Part shown: one piece after another, positions 33,753 through 44,936 of the stretch | Layout of the letters: every line of letters begins with the position of its first letter | Position numbering within the stretch: position 1 is the first letter of the stretch | Assembly (NCBI GenBank): GCA_023375675.1 | Contig: JALQBC010000033.1 | Coordinates: forward strand, 428,111-492,110 | Reading direction: 5' to 3' | Source of the DNA: Cytospora piceicola | Taxonomy: Eukaryota; Ascomycota; Sordariomycetes; Diaporthales; Cytosporaceae | DNA length: 64,000 bases | Program-made: the position numbers and the translations under genes | Notes under the pieces: generated by a model | What the model saw: only the letters and a program-made list of their open reading frames with translations | What the model was told of the DNA's origin: nothing | Databases searched by the model: none

Positions 33753-34900
33753 TTTTAAAACCCTCGAATACGTTATAATCGTAAATCTCGTAATATTTAA
33801 TAGTATTTTAGTCCTGTATCGATATATCGATATAGGTATTCTAAGTAAGAACCTTACAGCTTAAAAGCGGTCCTGTATAAAGGTTTTCTTTTATAGCGGC
33901 TTTAATAATACCGAAATCGCTTAGATTTTATAGTATTTTAAACGTTTTATATAAATAAACCGATATAAATAGGATATTCGAGGAAGTATCGAGCTATTAA
34001 AATTACCGTAGTTAGGTCGTTTAAGAATTACGCCGTATTTTAAAGAAGTTTATATTTACTGTTTTTATTAATCTTTTATACGTTAGCTAATATATATCTA
34101 ATAAATTAAAAAACTACTTACTTTAAAGCTAAATAACGACTTTTATAAGGTATAAGAATATTTTTTTTAAAAGTATAACCTTACTATTAATATATTTACA
34201 ATCGGAAAGTACTTTAAAAAGACCGGCTAGTTTAATAAAAAAATAAAGCTAATCGTAGCTTAAAAGGATAAAGAACTTCGTAAGAAATAGGTAAAAGAAC
34301 TCCGAGCTTTATATAAACTATATTAGCTAGTATATATAGATAAATCTAACTATAATAAATATAATAAAATACATTAATATAGCTAAATGCTTTTAAATAT
34401 TATACTTAAAGGTAAAAGCTAGCTAAAAAAAAATAGTAATATTATTTACTTCCGGCTATTACGATTAATAGCCTTTTCGATACCTTTATATACTTAAGGT
34501 AAATTAATATAAAAAGCTTTATAAACTAGATTCGGTATTATATATTACCTTAATACTAACGGTTCTTTAAGCCTAAGTTAATACTTATAATAGATAACGT
34601 CTCGTAGTATTATTATAAAGAACTTACTCTTTTATATAAGGAATTTAATATAAAGCTAGTATATCTTTTACCGTATTCTTTAAATCTAAACCTAATTAAA
34701 GCCTTTTTTAAAGATTTTAAGGCTTTATTACAACGGCGATATACTAAAGACTGCGGCGACGGTATAAGCTTAAAGGACTTTATAGCCTTTTTAAAAGCCG
34801 TTATTTAGAAGGTTTCTTATAACGTAAAGGGTATTAAAGGGTATTTCCGCTAAGCTTAAGTAAACTTTAAAAGGTTTAACGAAATAGCGATAGCTTTTAA
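33753..34900 (+). pseudogene. Degenerate Tc1-like DDE transposase inside the TIR element
   Basis: No intact frame. Piecing plus-strand frames by eye shows LVYIDKSNYNKYNK (first catalytic Asp, about 34330), LILIIDNVS (second Asp in I-x-D-N, about 34585), and LLPYSLNLNLIKAFFKDFKA near 34667. The last matches the Tc1-family LPPYSPDLNPIE region with Pro read as Leu, as C-to-T mutation would give. A helix-turn-helix-like segment may precede it at 33960-34230. Many Gln and Trp codons are now stops. The assignment to the Tc1/mariner-like DDE group is by motif order only; the long TIRs and absence of a TA duplication are unusual for it. Confidence 0.6.
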
Positions 34901-35379
34901 AATAGGTATAAAAAGCAGTATAGAAGGTTAGGTTAAAGGTTAAGTTAAAGGTTAGGTTAAAAGTTAGGTTAAAGTTTAGGTTTATAAGTTAGGTCTATAG
35001 GTTAAATAGATTTAATTTATACTAAACAGTAGAAAAACTATAACGAAAGTCTAAATATATATACTAAAAAAGAAATCTATAGTATTACTATTAAATCTTT
35101 TATTTATACTTTATAGCTAGCTTTTATAGTTACCTTTACTACTTTTAACCCGTTACCTTTTCTATTACTTAACCTATAACCTTTTTATTTACTTTAACTA
35201 CTATTTATATTATTACTATTACTCTTTTTCGCTACTTTAGCTTAAGGTTACTTTATCGCTTTACGATAGTAGTAATAGTAACGATAAGCTTAATTATATA
35301 GTAATCTAAGACTTTAATAGCTAAAACTTTAGCAGATCGATATCGTTAAATAACCTACTATCGTTAGATATCTTAAAAT

Positions 35380-37550
35380 ATTTAGCCGGGCTAAGTATAT
35401 AATCGTCTTTTAATAGTAAGTCTATAAGCGGCGACAAAGGTATCTCCTTCTATTTATATATTTCTTAGCCTACCGGAGATAACTAACGTATTATTAGATT
35501 TATTTAAAAAAGCTTAAAGCCGCTTTTATCGCCGACGATAGCTTTATTCCCGTTTTCTTCGATAACTTAATTAATTTTAGCCTTTATTTCTTTACGCTTC
35601 CGTTTCCGCTTATTACGCTACCGCTAAATCGCGATACCTTCTTATTTTCTTATAAACGGCTTTATATACGCCTTTATAAGTTTATATACCTACTTAGGTA
35701 TATCCTACCGCTAAAACTAGCTATCTTTTAAGTTCTTAATCGATATTACTAATATTCTAGCCTCTTTAATTAGATTTAAAGACTTAATTCTCTCTTAGTT
35801 ATTTAACGATAAAGCTTTATTAAACTAACGCTTTAAAAACGCTTATCCGAATTCGAATAGCAGTTTATTATAAGGTATATTACGTAAGATCGGTAGCGAA
35901 GAACTAAAAAGTAATACCTTTATTATTTTAGGTATACTAGGCTTTTTAATAGTAGATTTCTTTATCCGCGGTACTTCCGACGGAAATACTTTAACTAATA
36001 TAGCTATAAGCCGCGGTTTATTTTCCTCTTTCTTTTTTATCGACTTTTATAAAGCTATTATTTTAACTAGTAACTAAACGGTAATATTACTTAAGCTAGA
36101 AGGTATATTAAACTATATAAAAGACCTGCTACTTATCTTAGGTATACTAAAAAACCTTATAATACCTGTAGGTAAAAGCTGTTTATTTAACTATACTAAC
36201 GATAACGTTATACTAAGCGAGTTTTTTTTTATACTTATAAGTATTATTACTACTTTTCTCACGCTACTTTCACGTTCCTTCTACGCCTACTAACGGCTTT
36301 TAGCTATAGATATTATAAGTTTTAGCGGTATTTTATCTGTATACTTACCTTTTTAAATTATATTAGCTTAGTTAGTTAGGTTTAAAAGTATAAAACGTAA
36401 ATATATACTAGTCTTTCGTTATAGCTAGTATTAGATATAAAGTAACTTATTATAGTTATAATATTTCCTCTTCTTATAAACCTAATAGTTAGTTAAAACC
36501 TCGAAAACCCCCTTCTGCGTTACCTCTTTTATATTAATAGTATTATTTATCTAGTTAATATACGATACAGCCTTCTTTTTCTATAAAGGCCGACTTATAT
36601 TATAAGCCGGGCTATAGATAAGCAGCGGCGATAGTAGTAGTAACGTTTATAGCCGATATTTAAAGGTTACGGTTAGTTTATATAACGGTTTATATATAGT
36701 TTAAACGTTAATAAGATTTAAAACAGAAATACTAGTAAAATTAACCTTTAAGCTACTTAAAAGAATATTATAGCTTTATATAAATTCTCTCTTCGCTCCT
36801 TTTATAATAGTAATAAACGTTTATATAAAAGACGGTATACCGGTATACCCGATTATTACGATATTTAGTTAAGCCTCGAAGCTATTAATTATAGTTTAAA
36901 ATAACCTTTTAATCTAAAATCGCCTTAATAAGCTATCTATATAGATTTAATTATAATACAGTTAAGAGTATAGCCGGGCTAAGCTAAACGGCTAAACACC
37001 TTTTAAAATAAACTCGAGATTCGAAACTACGGCTATTTAAAGCCTTATAAGCGTAGTTTATAGCGGTAATACCTTTACGTTAAAAGTGTTAGTAAATAGG
37101 TTATTAAACAGGTTAAAAGTATTAGTAAAGCTTTCGGAAGCTACGGTTTATTAGTTTAACTACGTTTTTAAGCTCGGCTTTTACTTTAATAATACCTCGG
37201 CCGCGTTTTTTAGCTATACCTCGGCCGTATTAGCTAGTACCTGTTCTTTAATAAAAGCTATAGCCGTAGCTAACGACTTAATTATTATACGTCTTTTTCT
37301 GTTTATACTACTTTTAATATAAATTAAAAGGCCGGAAACAGGTTTAAAAGTATAGTTTAAAGTCTTTTTTATAGTAGTAGTTTTAATAGCTTTAGTAACT
37401 ACTTTTCTTACTAGTTTAACTACTTTTCTAGCCGGCTTAATAGCTATCTTTATTAAGGTACCTGTTATCGTCTTTATCGTTTTTAATAACGTTTTTAAAT
37501 ACTTTAAAATCGTCTGTTTAAACGTTATATTAAGGTTAATAAAGTAACTA
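35380..37550 (-). pseudogene. Second, unidentified RIP-degraded coding remnant in the TIR element
   Basis: On the minus strand an open stretch of roughly 100 codons near 37540-37200 is rich in Lys/Thr/Ile (KYLKTLLKTIKTITGTLIKI, then KPARKVVKLVRKVVTKAIKT). A basic stretch, KRKRKRKEIKAKINQVIEEN, appears near 35640-35560. These could be parts of one protein of unknown function encoded opposite to the transposase. I cannot name a family, and AT-rich RIP DNA makes Lys/Ile-rich frames easily, so this is tentative. Confidence 0.3.
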
Positions 37551-37881
37551 TTTAATTACAAGGTCTTATATATACGCCGAGGTAACGGTTTAAAGGCTAA
37601 TATTAAGCTTAGTTTATAATAACGGTTAAGTTTAAGCCTTAAGTATATTTATAGCTAACTTACCTGTTAAATTACTTAAGATATAAGTAACAGCCGTTTC
37701 TTTAAAAGATTTCGTTATTATTACGCTTAAACACTATAAATATATTACGATATATACGACGTTATAGTCGAGATATAGCCTGTTAGGGTGGTTTAGCTGT
37801 TCCGGCTAGATTATACGAAACACGTTTAAACCGTGTGTATGACTTATGCGCCTTTCGGAAGGGTTAATCGCCGATAACAGC

Positions 37882-40800
37882 GGACCTGTCTCTGGTGTCG
37901 GGATCTACGCCCAGATCGAGGAGTAGCTGTACAACCCGCTGGTGGTCCGCGATAGTGGCTTCCATCAGTGGAGATGTGCCCTTGGAAGAGTCGAGTTGGT
38001 CAATGTCGGTCCCGGCCGTGACGAGAGGCCGAATGGCGCGAACATAACCTTTCCGTACCGCCATTAGCAGGGCTCTCGTGCGGAATGCCCGGGCAGAATT
38101 GGATTGAGATTCCAATCCCGTCAACAAGGCAGCTGGCATTATATTTGTGTCCATGAGGAGGTATAGAGTGGGTGCCATATTCATCGTTTCCTCTATCAGG
38201 GTACTACGCTCGACGCGGATACTGTCAGCCTTGGTCGTAGACAAGTGCTGTGACAGATATGAAAGACAGTAATCAAGATACGGGCGGTCGTCGATTAAAC
38301 GCACGAAGGTCTCGTAGTCGTCGGAGCTCCACGAGGATATGTCAGAGACCTTGACGCCGGCATGTTCCAGTATAGAGCGCGACAGCGTAAGCTTCAGGTA
38401 GCGGACGCAAATAGAGCTCTGCTCATTCCTGCCCATTCGGTCGTCCATGTTCAAGGGAGCGGCGATCTGGGTTGCATCCAACAGGAATTCTCGGACAGTC
38501 TCATGTATCAGTTGTATGGATCCTAGCTTAACTTCAATAAGGTCACCGCAGACCACGGGGATCCGACGCTGGAGAAGCCGGATCCTGTCCTTGAAGTAAG
38601 CTGGATTCGGTTCGAATTGTGGAACTTCAGATATGTTGGGGACGATGATGGCGTCGGTTGTCTCCTCGATTGTCAGCCGTCGCATGGAAAACACCGCCGA
38701 ACTCAAGATTCTCTTGCCCTGCTCGAGGGCCTTTGGTCCAGCGTTCTCAGCAATACGCTTGGTCATCCTCTTGTAGAGTTCCCCCAGTTCTGGTGGAAGG
38801 ATGACCTTCAACTCCTCCAAATTCTTCTGCGTCCATCCCTCGTCTGAAAGAATTTTCACCTCTTTGAGCACCAAGCTTACCCAGAGAAAGACTCCGTCAG
38901 CGTGGCCCTTGATGTACTGCTTGATACCGTCAAAGATAGTCAGCTCGATGCTTTCGTCTTCCTTGAGAATGTCGTCCATAATCTGCTTTATCTCCTTGTC
39001 CACTATCCGGCTGATAGCTTGTTGATTCTTCTCCTCCAGAGCCAGTATCAACGGCGTCAACTGTCTTATACGCTGTCCAGAAAACTCGGCCTTTAAAGGC
39101 CGCGTCGTCATCAACCCCTTGAAGATGCTCCGGCCTTCGGTTCTGCAAAGCTGAGCCATTGCCTGTAGTATCTGTGGCAAATTTTCGTCGTCAGACTCAT
39201 CCATGGCGTCTAGTATGATGTAGACGGTTACTTCCTTGTCGATTGTACCCAATGATTCGAGTATATGGAGCAGAAGAGGCAGGCCCCAGTCCTCATCGCT
39301 GCCTTGTTCGCGAAGCTGCCGGTAGTGGCTCTGGAACAATGGGTAAAGGCTATGATCTTGGTCAAGAAGCTGGTAGAGGACTGATCGCAGCATGACTTGG
39401 TGGCTCGTCTCCTCCTTCCCCCCTCGGAAAGAATAAAAGAAGTAGCCCATTAATGACTGGTGGCTCAAAGGAGACTTATAGTCACTGGATGGGGTCTCTA
39501 ACTCTGTATGCGCATCCCTGAACTGTTGTCGTTTCAAGGTTTCTGAGGAACTGGAGGAGACAGCGGGATGGTCCTCAGTGAATGTTTGTAGACCAGTAGC
39601 TGGAGGGTTCCCAGCCACAGACCGGTTGTCGCCTAAGCTGTGAACTGACGTAGAGGCAGGAGGTGATTGGTCTGCCGAAACCGATTCTCCAGAATCCGTG
39701 TCCATTCTTTTAGCCGTTGTTGATCTCGGTGGCGCTATGGACCCGTTACTGGATCCGGAACTGATTGAATCTATAGAAGTATTCGAATCGATACAGCGAG
39801 GATTTGGTATGGGGACCTTGTTCATGATCCGCTTAGCCAGTGTGGACTTTCCACTGCCCGGCTTGCCTTGAATGAGCAGCAAGCGTGAGGCCTTTGCTGT
39901 TTGCCACTGACGAAAGTTGTCGTCTTCCAACAGCCAATCAAAGGTGAGATCGTCTGCATCCAGGATCGTGCGAGGGCGAGCGTCGAAGTCGGTCGAATGG
40001 AGAGATTCCAGGCAGTCTGGCTTGTGTCAGAGATGACGGATAACTTGAGGGGATCGAGATCACTTGCGTTGTAACTCCTTGTCTTTTTCAATGTACGGAA
40101 TTGATGCAACCTGCTTGTCCGCCTCGCTGAGAGGCTGAGGAAAGGAACGTATTGCGGAGGCGAAGAAGACCTTGAGTACAACACGCGGGTGCTTATTGGC
40201 CTCCGAATCAATCAAGCCATTAAGCTGGCCGAGGAAGCGCTGAGTGTTGGGGGGTGAGATGTCGAGCCCATCGATGAGCAAGAAGGTTGTGGAGTCGGAC
40301 ACTGCCACCAGGCAGTAGAACAGCACGTTCATGAGATGAACGAGCTCCCAGTCCTGCTTGTTCATGATGTGAGGCGTCGGTTTGGTGATTACGGAAAGCG
40401 GATATTGATCCATAGCGAAAAGGATTCGGGGGCACTCATTCGCTATGATTTGGCGGATCAGCTCTCGGGCGATTTCCAGCACCTCAGCACCGGGCAATAG
40501 CCTCTCGCTGGAAGTCGGATGGAAATAATGAAAAACACTAGCCCGGCTGTTGTTGGTGAGGACTTTATGCAGAAGCCGACCAACGACTTGGGTGTTCTCG
40601 GTGCCGACCTTCCCTCCAAGCCACAATACAGCCGTCGTGTCCTTGGAGTTCCAGTCCTTGAACTCGGGGCTATCGAATAACCAGCCAGGGGTGTCTTCGG
40701 CTGGGCCCAGCAGAGGCGCCGCTGCCCTACTGTCTCTGCGTTTCATGGGAGGCTCGGAGATTTTGAGGGCACTTAAGTACGCTTCAAGCTCATTGTCTAG

Positions 40801-42233
40801 CAAGGATGCAGTGTTGACGGTCGGTCGCCGAGGTTCGGTCTCCGCCTTGAGAGGAGTGCGCTCCGACCCGTCATCGCTAGGTATTATCTCGGGCGCCGAC
40901 TTGAGAGGATGAAAATCCCTAGTCTTCTTTCCCTTACCTTCCGGTTGAGACTTGTCGATGTGGTTCATTAGTGTCAGTTCTGAGTCCACGCGGGAAGGCG
41001 ATGGCTGGTTGTTGGGGTCCATAACTATGGACGGCGAGGTCAACATGCCTTTTTCTTTCGATCAATCCCCAGATTAGCAAGGCCCTCACGGGAGGAAATT
41101 GAAAGAGGTGTCATAACCCACTGGATGTCGCAGCCTGTGCAATGTAATCTACGATCGCTCCTGACACGGCTCGGTACATCTCATCGTCGGCACTCGCAAA
41201 CCTGCAGATGTCACGGTGATTCGCGTGGAGACCCAAAAGCACCTCACGCTTGATGTCTCCGATACGCGCGGACTCGTACGGCACGACCATGCCTGTGATC
41301 CCGTACACGCCTGTCATGGCCTTGGTCTCATAGAAGGTATGGAACCCGATGTTCCCTTTGTCGACCAGCTGCAAGAAGGCCTCACTGAGGTGGCTCAGCA
41401 GCTCATTGTTCGGAGACAGGCCCTTGATCACCCGCTGATTCGAATCCTGCAGTGCCAGCTTGGCAAGTTTGCTAGCCGTCACAGCCCACCCTGCAATATC
41501 ACTGCCGTGGTGAGGAGTCCCAAGGAATATGATGCCTTTGGTGGACTTGAACAGAGGCTTGTATCTCTCCTGCAGTGTGCGATACGAGTCGTTTAGTGCC
41601 TGGAATGGCAGGTGTAAGTGCTTCGTCTCGATGACAAGATCGGGCCACTTACCACCTTGACCAGAATACCGCCGAGACTGTGAGCGACAAAGACCAATGG
41701 GCGTGTGCTTGCATTCTAAACAAAGTGTCAGCCTCTGGCCTGCATGGAAGATCCTTAAACTGTACACTGCTCTTCCTCTCCTGCTCCAACTTGACCATGA
41801 GGTCGTTGCCGTGCATGGAAATGTTCTGCTTGTTGTTCGCATCGAAAAACTTGGAGACAACCGAATCATAGCCATAGGTCAAAATACGAGTTTGTGACAG
41901 GCCCGGATGCTTCGCAAGCAGGTCGTATGGCCAGTACACCGAAGGCTCCTTGGATGTAGATGTTTTGTGCTTGTCTCTCCTGATTGAGAAGAGACGTCGT
42001 TTCTTCACCGCATCGTTGCTGCTGGGCCAGCCCATATGTCCACGTCCTCTGGGGATGTCCCTGCAGTCCATGGACAAAGACTAGACTGTAGTTATGGTCA
42101 GCTCAACTTGCAATATCGGACCGGACGGCGGAGGAGGTACTGTGGCGTACTCGGTCGTCGCGTCTGCGGGGTTGGAGATGACGGAGAAGCCGACGGCGGC
42201 GATACGTGGCCGCTCATCCAGTGTCTGGACCAT
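37882..42233 (-). pseudogene. NLR-like gene, 5' part: alpha/beta-hydrolase (SesB-like) - degenerate NACHT - NACHT - start of ankyrins
   Basis: Six exons on the minus strand: 42233-42151, 42085-41766, 41715-41653, 41599-41123, 41024-40068 and 40016-37882. Introns are GT-AG, except intron 5, which fits a GC-AG donor (GCAAGT). The N terminus is a SesB-type alpha/beta-hydrolase: LVFVHGLQGHPQRTWTYG, WPYDLLAKHPGLSQTRILTY, PLVFVAHSLGGILVK (nucleophile Ser) and STKGIIFLGTPHHGSD. Next is a NACHT-like module with a broken P-loop (LWLGGKVGTENTQVV) but a Walker-B-like TTFLLIDGLD. A proper NACHT follows: CLESLHSTDFDARP, WLLEDDNFRQWQ, P-loop LLIQGKPGSGKST (about 39840-39875), Walker B VYIILDAMDES. Two ankyrin repeats come last, cut at 37882 by the transposon. 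Such proteins are fungal NLRs for non-self recognition and regulated cell death. Frame must shift between WTYG and SSNDAVKKRR (about 42021-42037). The gene is read divergently from the NMT-like gene 291 bp away. Confidence 0.85.
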
Positions 42234-42524
42234 CTTGTGATCAGCAAGGCTCTGGAAGCTTCAGTTCCCATCAGTCTACGTTTCCGTTCAAGATTTGTCT
42301 TGTTCTGGCAACTTCAGGCTGCTCAAAGACGGACCTTGCGGGTGTTAAGACGTGTTGTACCAAGCTGGCGAGACCGCCTTCCGGCTCGGGTCAGATGATC
42401 AAGTCGTCAGCTGAAGCCACGCAGACTGTGATTTGTGGAAGTCCCCGCAGACAATATCACCCACTAAATCTCATTGCCGTACAACAACCCCTCCTAAACA
42501 TCATTCCAGATCTCCAGTCATGCC
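42234..42524. promoter_or_regulatory. Shared 291-bp intergenic promoter of the NLR-like / NMT-like head-to-head pair
   Basis: The start codons of the two genes face away from each other with only this segment between. No TATA box is obvious. An out-of-frame ATG lies 5 bp before the NMT-like start. The short common upstream region suggests shared control; this is an inference from spacing only. Confidence 0.5.
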
Positions 42525-43882
42525 ATGGCAGACTACAAGTTCTGGAGGACCCAGCCTGTCCCGCAGTTCCACGAGGCGGGACCTGCTCATAGCGATGAGA
42601 ATGGTCCTATAGTGGACATAGACTCGGCCAAGATTTCTCGAGAACCGATACCGCTGATCGAAGGCTACGTCTGGGCTGACCTAGACCTCAAGAGCGATAG
42701 CCATCTCAAGGAGCTGTGTGGGTTCTTGAAAGGTCACTACATGTCTGGCGAGGATGAGGATGATTTGTTTTTCTCTCGCTATTCCTCGAAACTTCTCCAG
42801 TGGTGCGTGGCTCAATTTCAACGAAATGACATGTGTGCTGAACTTTGGCGCAGGAAACTCCAGCCCCCGGGTTGGAAGTCGAAGTGGCACATCGGGATCC
42901 GCGAGTCCAGGACCTCTCGTCTTGTGGCATCTATCACCGCCGTGCCAATGACGGTACGCGTACATGGCAGGGAATTCAAAATGCCGTTTGTCGACTTGCT
43001 CTGCGTGCATAAGGAGCTCCGCTCCAAGCGCCTCGCCCCGGTGCTAGTCCAGGAGATGGCCAGGCGGTGCTCTCTCGACGACTTCCACCACGCCATCTAC
43101 ACGAGCGTCAGTGTTCTCCCTAAGCCTATCAGTGTGGCACGCGAATACCACCGGATGCTCAACCCAGCCAAGATGATCGAGATTGAATCCATGTCAGTGC
43201 AGGCATGTATAAGCATCAATAGGAAGACAGGAAAGTATGCACTTCCTGAGGAGACGAGCACGCCGGGACTTCGACCTATGGTAGATGCAGATGTGCCAAG
43301 CGTGCACATCCTCCTTCAGCGGTACCTCGAGAGGTTTGACGTCGCGCCGGTGCTCTCGGAGGATGAGGTTCGGCACCTTCTAATGTTCGAAACGAACATA
43401 GATGAAGTGCCCGTGGTGTGCACCTACGTTGTGGAAGATGCCGTGTCTCACGCCATTACCGATGTCGTCTCCTTCTTCACCGTGTCTAACACGGTTTTGA
43501 AAAGCACCAAGCACAAGACATACGTTGCGGCGTATTCCAGCTATTACGCCTCGGCAGCCGCGTGGGAGGAGGGCGGCAACCTGAAGGAGAGACTAGTAAC
43601 GCTCCAACGCGATGCACTAATCCTGGCTTCCAAGGTACGTGTCCGCGGATCCTATAACCAACGCATATTGTAACTTATATTACCCAGGCCGGCTGCGACA
43701 TGTTTAAAATTACGACTATCGCTGATAATCCCCTATTCCTCAATGAACTGGGCGGTAGCTACGCAATTGGTCCTTTGTATTACTATTTCTACAACTATAG
43801 GGCGGCTTTTGTGTCGGGCGGGATCAATTGGGGAGGTGCGGATGAGAATATGACGAGGGGCATCGGCCTGGTCCCAACTTGA
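42525..43882 (+). CDS. Diverged glycylpeptide N-myristoyltransferase (NMT)-like protein
   Basis: Three exons (42525-42802, 42854-43634, 43688-43882), 417 aa. The first intron (51 bp) is a multiple of three, so the frame stays open through it. NMT signatures: YKFWRTQPVPQF at the N terminus, PLIEGYVWADLDL, FFSRYSSKLLQW-KLQPPGWKSKWHIGIR, DLLCVHKELRSKRLAPVLV (myristoyl-CoA site), IYTSVSVLPKPISVAREYHR, LPEETSTPGLRPMVDADV, FYNYRA. NMTs transfer myristate to N-terminal Gly of cytosolic proteins. This copy departs from the family: the FLCVHK oxyanion-hole Phe is Leu (LLCVHK); it lacks the N-terminal ribosome-targeting extension; and it ends GIGLVPT, where the family has a conserved C-terminal Leu whose carboxylate acts as base. 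It is probably an extra paralogue, not the essential housekeeping gene; activity is doubtful. No RIP-like damage is visible. Confidence 0.88.
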
Positions 43883-44499
43883 AACGTAGTCTTGGGCCTC
43901 AAGCTTGAAGCCCCATATTTAGCAGTGAAGCTTGAGCAAGTTTGATTGAATATGGCTGTGTGATAATCCATATTCGCCCAGGGGTTGGTTACTATGTACA
44001 CATCAAGACTCCCGTAACTGGAAGCTCATAATCCAAGGAGAGCCAGAAGTTGGTTGGGCCACCGATGACTTTAATTTTGTTGGGTATCATTGCGGGATTG
44101 ATTGCTGAAGCTTTCGAAAATGAAAGTGCTCCTGATGTGGCCAGCGCCCAGCGTGTAACGGTGGTCTCCCAGTCACAGAGTATAAGGGTATTAGTCGCAC
44201 TCCAGTAGTTATATGTCCTATCCAAGCCAAATAACAATATGATGAATCAAGCCTTGAGGGTCATCTTTTCGGAAACCTCACCCCTAACCCGGACCCTATT
44301 TTACCACCTATATCAATCCAGACTAATCAAAAACGTTTCTGTAATAACTTTAATTACACTACCTGAATAATCGTATAAATAGCATAAATAGAACAGTTCT
44401 TTAATAAGCTACTTATTGATATATATCTATTAAAGTAGACTATATTGAAGAGTAGGGAGGGAAATATAAAGATATATATTTAAGGTCTTAAGTTAATTA
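43883..44499. other. Spacer between the NMT-like gene and the nested transposon block
   Basis: GC content falls steadily. Two overlapping minus-strand frames (44237-43795) are open but show no family motif. From about 44290 the sequence is RIP-like AT-rich DNA with no feature that I can name. Confidence 0.5.
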
Positions 44500-44936
44500 A
44501 GTTAAACACCCTATAAGTAGAACGGCCTCTTTAGTGGAACAGCTACTTATATAGTAAACAGCCTAAATAGCCTACCTTTCTAACAGCTATAATAAATTAA
44601 ATAAAATAGATATTAACTAAACGACCTTTAAATAATATACAATACCTTTTAATATATATATTATAATAGCTAATATCTGATATTAAGCGTTTTAAAAGTA
44701 AATATATAGCTATTAATATATATACTTTAAACTGTTAAAGTTTTAATACTATATAAGTGTAAGTACTAACAGCCTTTAAAAGTTACTTTTATTACATTTA
44801 TTCTTAGTTATACACTAGATAATATACTTATATATGTATATATAATATTATTATAAGATACTATATATAGTATAGAAGTTATAGACTTAAAAAAGTATAA
44901 TTTTAAAAGTTATATAGTATTTTATAAATCTCTTGT

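Larger units (their letters stand above)
33635..37881. mobile_element. 4.25-kb RIP-degraded DNA transposon with 118-bp TIRs, inserted in the NLR-like gene
   Basis: The first 118 bases (33635-33752) are the inverted copy of the last 118 (37764-37881). Both ends begin GCTGTYATCGGCGATYAACC, and nearly all TIR differences are C/T or G/A transitions. The interior is extremely AT-rich and TpA-rich, with stops in every frame. Despite this, a plus-strand DDE transposase of Tc1-like type can be traced at about 34320-34870 (see separate entry), and a long, possibly coding minus-strand stretch lies near 37160-37540. The outer borders are set by the ankyrin reading frame: host codons end TCC at 37882 and resume GGC at 33634, with no target duplication visible. 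Confidence 0.85.

Noticed and set aside
37860..37890. Nine-base target duplication ATCGGCGAT/ATCGCCGAT flanking the transposon
   Set aside because: Those bases lie in the inverted-repeat match that continues outward to GCTGT. Taking them as host DNA would make the ankyrin repeat about 40 residues instead of 33.
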